From the NCBI GenBank assembly GCA_025937075.1, contig JAICSD010000020.1:1-19543 (forward strand): DNA of 19,543 nt, written 5' to 3'. Within the stretch, counting starts at the first letter, position 1. Every line of letters begins with the position of its first letter. This document shows positions 17,386 to 19,543 of the stretch, in pieces. The notes beneath the pieces are model-generated. The model did no database searches. It saw only the letters and a program-made list of their open reading frames with translations, and had not been told where the DNA came from. This stretch comes from Vicinamibacteria bacterium (GTDB lineage Bacteria > Acidobacteriota > Vicinamibacteria > Vicinamibacterales > 2-12-FULL-66-21). The translations under genes were made by a program, and so were the position numbers.

Positions 17386-18539
17386 TCCGGGCGCTTGCCG
17401 CCACGATCCTGATCGCGCTCTCGGCCGCTGCCGCTCAGCGCGACGCCGCGCCGGACCGCGATCGACTCACGCTCGCCATCGACAATCTCGGAAAGTTCGA
17501 CGCGGCCACGCGAATTGCCGCCGCGCGTACCGTCAGACGCGCACCGGCGGCGCACGCGGTGCCGCTGTTGATGCAAGCCGCCAGGGAGCATGCGGACGGC
17601 TACGTCAGGTTTCGCGCGCTCGTCCTGCTCTCGGGCTTCAACGACCCGCGAACGCGCGATGTCATGTTGGCGGCGCTGAGCGATCCCAACGATCGGCTGC
17701 GGACGGTGGCTTATAGCTACTTCGAGTACAACCCGGAGCCCGCCATGGCCGCGCGCCTGTTGAAGGCGCTCGACAAAGAGGAATCGGAGTTCGTCCGTCC
17801 GGCGCTGACGCGCGCGCTTGCCGCATACGGAACCGATCCTGCCGTCCGTGCGGCGCTGCCGCGGCTGGTGTTGCAGGGCCAGGACCTGTTTCGAAGCGCG
17901 GTCATCGAGGCAATCGGGGACTATCGCGCGACCTACGCCATCGCGCCGATAATGCAGGTCGCGAAGCTCGACGGCCCTCTTCAGGACGATGCTGTGTTGG
18001 CGCTGGGAAAGCTGGGCGACAAGCGCGCGCTCGAGGTGCTCGAGCCGCTGCAGCATTCCGCGCCGCGCGTGCGTCAGCCGGCGATCGCGGCCGCGATGTG
18101 CCTGCTTGGCGTCAATTGCGAGTCGCATCAGAAGTTCGTCATCGATACCGTGGCGTTTTCGATGAAGAACATTGGCTTCCAGGACCTGCTGCGCTCGTCG
18201 GCGCGTGCCCTGGGGGTGCTCGCCGCGTCGGGCCGTCAGGATGCAGGCAATTCGCTGATCGATCTCGGCATCCCGTCGCACGATCCTCAACGGTCGCCCC
18301 TCGCGCTGGCGTTCGGGACGGCGGTGCTCCGGAATCCGCCGCTGGCCCTCGAGTTGCTCGGGACGCGCGGCGATGTGAAGGACAGCGCGCTCCTGCTCCG
18401 CGATGCGTTCGACATGCTCGAAGAGGACTTCGCGGAGGAGCGTTTCTACGCCGCCATCCGGCGCGCGTACTGGCAGGCGCCGGAGAAATCACAGGTTCGG
18501 CAGATCGCGGATACGCTGATTCAGACGCTCGAGTTCTAA
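17382..18539 (+). CDS. Putative exported HEAT-repeat protein
   Basis: I do not recognise a named family. The GTG at 17382 overlaps the purF stop (GTGA) and gives a 385-residue protein. It opens with a probable Sec signal peptide: Arg3, a hydrophobic stretch at 4-14, and an Ala-rich end with possible cleavage after Ala18 before Gln19. From about residue 28 to 325 it is built of HEAT-like helical pairs, for example [17 protein letters not shown] (75-91), [20 protein letters not shown] and [20 protein letters not shown] (201-220). The C-terminal part (about 333-385) has a distinct helical run with an acidic EEDFAEE and an aromatic RRAYWQAPE. There is no catalytic motif, so a scaffold or binding role is likely. 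Its place between purF and purM suggests co-expression with purine synthesis, which is odd for an exported protein. If the signal is really a membrane anchor, it would lie on the periplasmic side. Confidence 0.85.
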   Translation: MIRALAATILIALSAAAAQRDAAPDRDRLTLAIDNLGKFDAATRIAAARTVRRAPAAHAVPLLMQAAREHADGYVRFRALVLLSGFNDPRTRDVMLAALSDPNDRLRTVAYSYFEYNPEPAMAARLLKALDKEESEFVRPALTRALAAYGTDPAVRAALPRLVLQGQDLFRSAVIEAIGDYRATYAIAPIMQVAKLDGPLQDDAVLALGKLGDKRALEVLEPLQHSAPRVRQPAIAAAMCLLGVNCESHQKFVIDTVAFSMKNIGFQDLLRSSARALGVLAASGRQDAGNSLIDLGIPSHDPQRSPLALAFGTAVLRNPPLALELLGTRGDVKDSALLLRDAFDMLEEDFAEERFYAAIRRAYWQAPEKSQVRQIADTLIQTLEF

Positions 18540-18553
18540 TGGCTCACATGTAG

Positions 18554-18573
18554 GGCAGGTCTTCAGACGTGCC
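18554..18573. repeat. Imperfect CTTCAG-centred palindrome before purM
   Basis: GGCAGGTC and GACGTGCC pair over 7 of 8 positions around a TTCA loop, in the 62-nt gap between the HEAT-repeat gene and purM. No T-run follows, so it is not a classic terminator. It shares centre and loop with the palindrome at 8791-8810. Confidence 0.5.
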
Positions 18574-18601
18574 TCGATGGGACACGCGGGGCCCGCAGAG
18601 A

Positions 18602-19543
18602 ATGGATTACAGACAGTCGGGCGTTGACATAGACGCGGGCAACGAGGTTGTGCGACGGATCCGCAGTCTGGCGCGCGGCACCGCCACCGCGGGCGTCCTT
18701 TCCGATCTCGGCTCGTTCGGCGGGCTCTTTCGTCTCGGCAGCGGCTATCGCGATCCGGTTCTCGTCTCGAGCGCGGATGGCGTGGGCACCAAGCTGCGCG
18801 TGGCGTTCATGACGGGCGTGCACGACACGGTCGGACTCGATCTCGTCAACCACTGCGTCAACGACATCCTGGTCCAGGGAGCCGAGCCGCTCTTCTTCCT
18901 CGACTATCTCGCAACAGGGAAGCTCGATCCCGACGTCGCCGTCCAGATCGTCGAGGGCGTTGCGCGCGGATGCCGTGAGAACGGCTGCGCGCTGCTGGGC
19001 GGTGAGACGGCCGAGATGCCCGGTTTCTATGCCGACGGCGAGTACGACGTCGCGGGCTTCATCGTAGGCGCCGTCGATCGCGATCGGCTGATCGACGGAA
19101 GCCGGGTCCGACCCGGCGACGTGCTGATCGGACTGCCGTCCTCGGGGCTGCACACCAACGGCTACTCCCTCGCACGGCGAATTGCGTTCGATCGCCTCGG
19201 GCTGCGCGCGAGCGATCGAGTTCCGGAGCTCGGATCCACAGTGGGCGCCGCGCTGCTTACGCCGCACCGCTCGTATTTGCACGCCGTCCGGCCGCTGTTG
19301 GCCGCAGGGACGGTTCACGCGATGGCGCACATCACCGGTGGCGGCGTCACGGACAATCTGCCGCGCGTCCTGCCGCGCGGCACGGAAGCCGTCGTGCGCC
19401 TGGGCTCGTGGGACGTGCCGCCGGTTTTCCGCTGGTTGCAGGCGTCCGGCGATGTGCCTGCGGAGGACATGCTGCGGACCTTCAACATGGGCGTCGGTCT
19501 GATCGTCATCGTGTCGGCGCAGGACGCGCCCGCGACGCTCGAA
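18602..19543 (+). CDS. purM: Phosphoribosylformylglycinamidine cyclo-ligase (AIR synthetase), 3' end outside the window
   Basis: PurM closes the imidazole ring, turning FGAM into AIR with ATP. The frame is open from the ATG at 18602 to the window edge: 314 codons seen of a usual ~345, so about 30 residues are missing. The N-terminus MDYRQSGVDIDAGNEVVRRI is diagnostic. SADGVGTKL (57-65), DLVNHCVNDILVQGAEPLFF, GGETAEMPGFY, PSSGLHTNGYSLAR, HITGGGVTDNLPRVLP and TFNMGVGL all match the family. A GTG 11 codons upstream is in frame but gives an atypical N-terminus. The Shine-Dalgarno is weak (AGAG right before the ATG). It lies 62 nt after the HEAT-repeat gene and probably continues the same operon; purN often follows, but this cannot be seen here. 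Confidence 0.96.
   Translation, partial: MDYRQSGVDIDAGNEVVRRIRSLARGTATAGVLSDLGSFGGLFRLGSGYRDPVLVSSADGVGTKLRVAFMTGVHDTVGLDLVNHCVNDILVQGAEPLFFLDYLATGKLDPDVAVQIVEGVARGCRENGCALLGGETAEMPGFYADGEYDVAGFIVGAVDRDRLIDGSRVRPGDVLIGLPSSGLHTNGYSLARRIAFDRLGLRASDRVPELGSTVGAALLTPHRSYLHAVRPLLAAGTVHAMAHITGGGVTDNLPRVLPRGTEAVVRLGSWDVPPVFRWLQASGDVPAEDMLRTFNMGVGLIVIVSAQDAPATLE

Overview
The window is about 19.5 kb of GC-rich bacterial chromosome, roughly 65 % G+C by eye, and it is almost fully coding. No tRNA, rRNA, CRISPR array, phage gene or insertion sequence is visible. The gene set looks like Acidobacteriota, perhaps a Vicinamibacteria-type lineage. It combines a split PurS/PurQ/PurL synthase, a Bacillus-type [4Fe-4S] PurF with a propeptide, an rpsU gene paired with a CxxC zinc-ribbon gene, and heptanucleotide and palindromic repeats in the gaps. 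That placement is an inference from style and has not been tested by phylogeny.

Left block, minus strand (1-5515). In order of transcription this holds rpsU (ribosomal protein bS21), a double zinc-ribbon protein ending in a clear Rho-independent terminator (4844-4874), a periplasmic adaptor lipoprotein joined with no gap to an RND (HAE1) efflux pump, and a STAS-domain anti-anti-sigma-type protein. No outer-membrane TolC-like partner for the pump is present.

Middle and right block, mainly plus strand (5703-19543). This is a de novo purine biosynthesis region: purD-purE, then purB-purS-purQ-purL-purF, and purM cut off by the window end. Many junctions are 4-8 nt overlaps or gaps of 4-5 nt, which suggests translationally coupled operons. 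Inserted among them are mtaB (tRNA t6A methylthiotransferase, overlapping purE), rlmN (on the minus strand), an M16 zinc peptidase (4 nt before purB), and a putatively exported HEAT-repeat protein overlapping the purF stop codon. Together the pur genes cover the PRPP amidotransferase, GAR synthetase, FGAM synthase, AIR synthetase, N5-CAIR mutase and adenylosuccinate lyase steps. purN, purK, purC, purH and purA are not in the window.

The points most worth a second look are the exported HEAT-repeat protein inside the pur operon, and the intergenic repeat family. That family consists of GGAGGYC heptamer arrays in two gaps, one of which supplies the purS ribosome-binding region and a five-codon mini-ORF, and of CTTCAG-centred palindromes in two gaps, one of which has spawned a protein-silent 17-bp tandem duplication at the rlmN stop codon.
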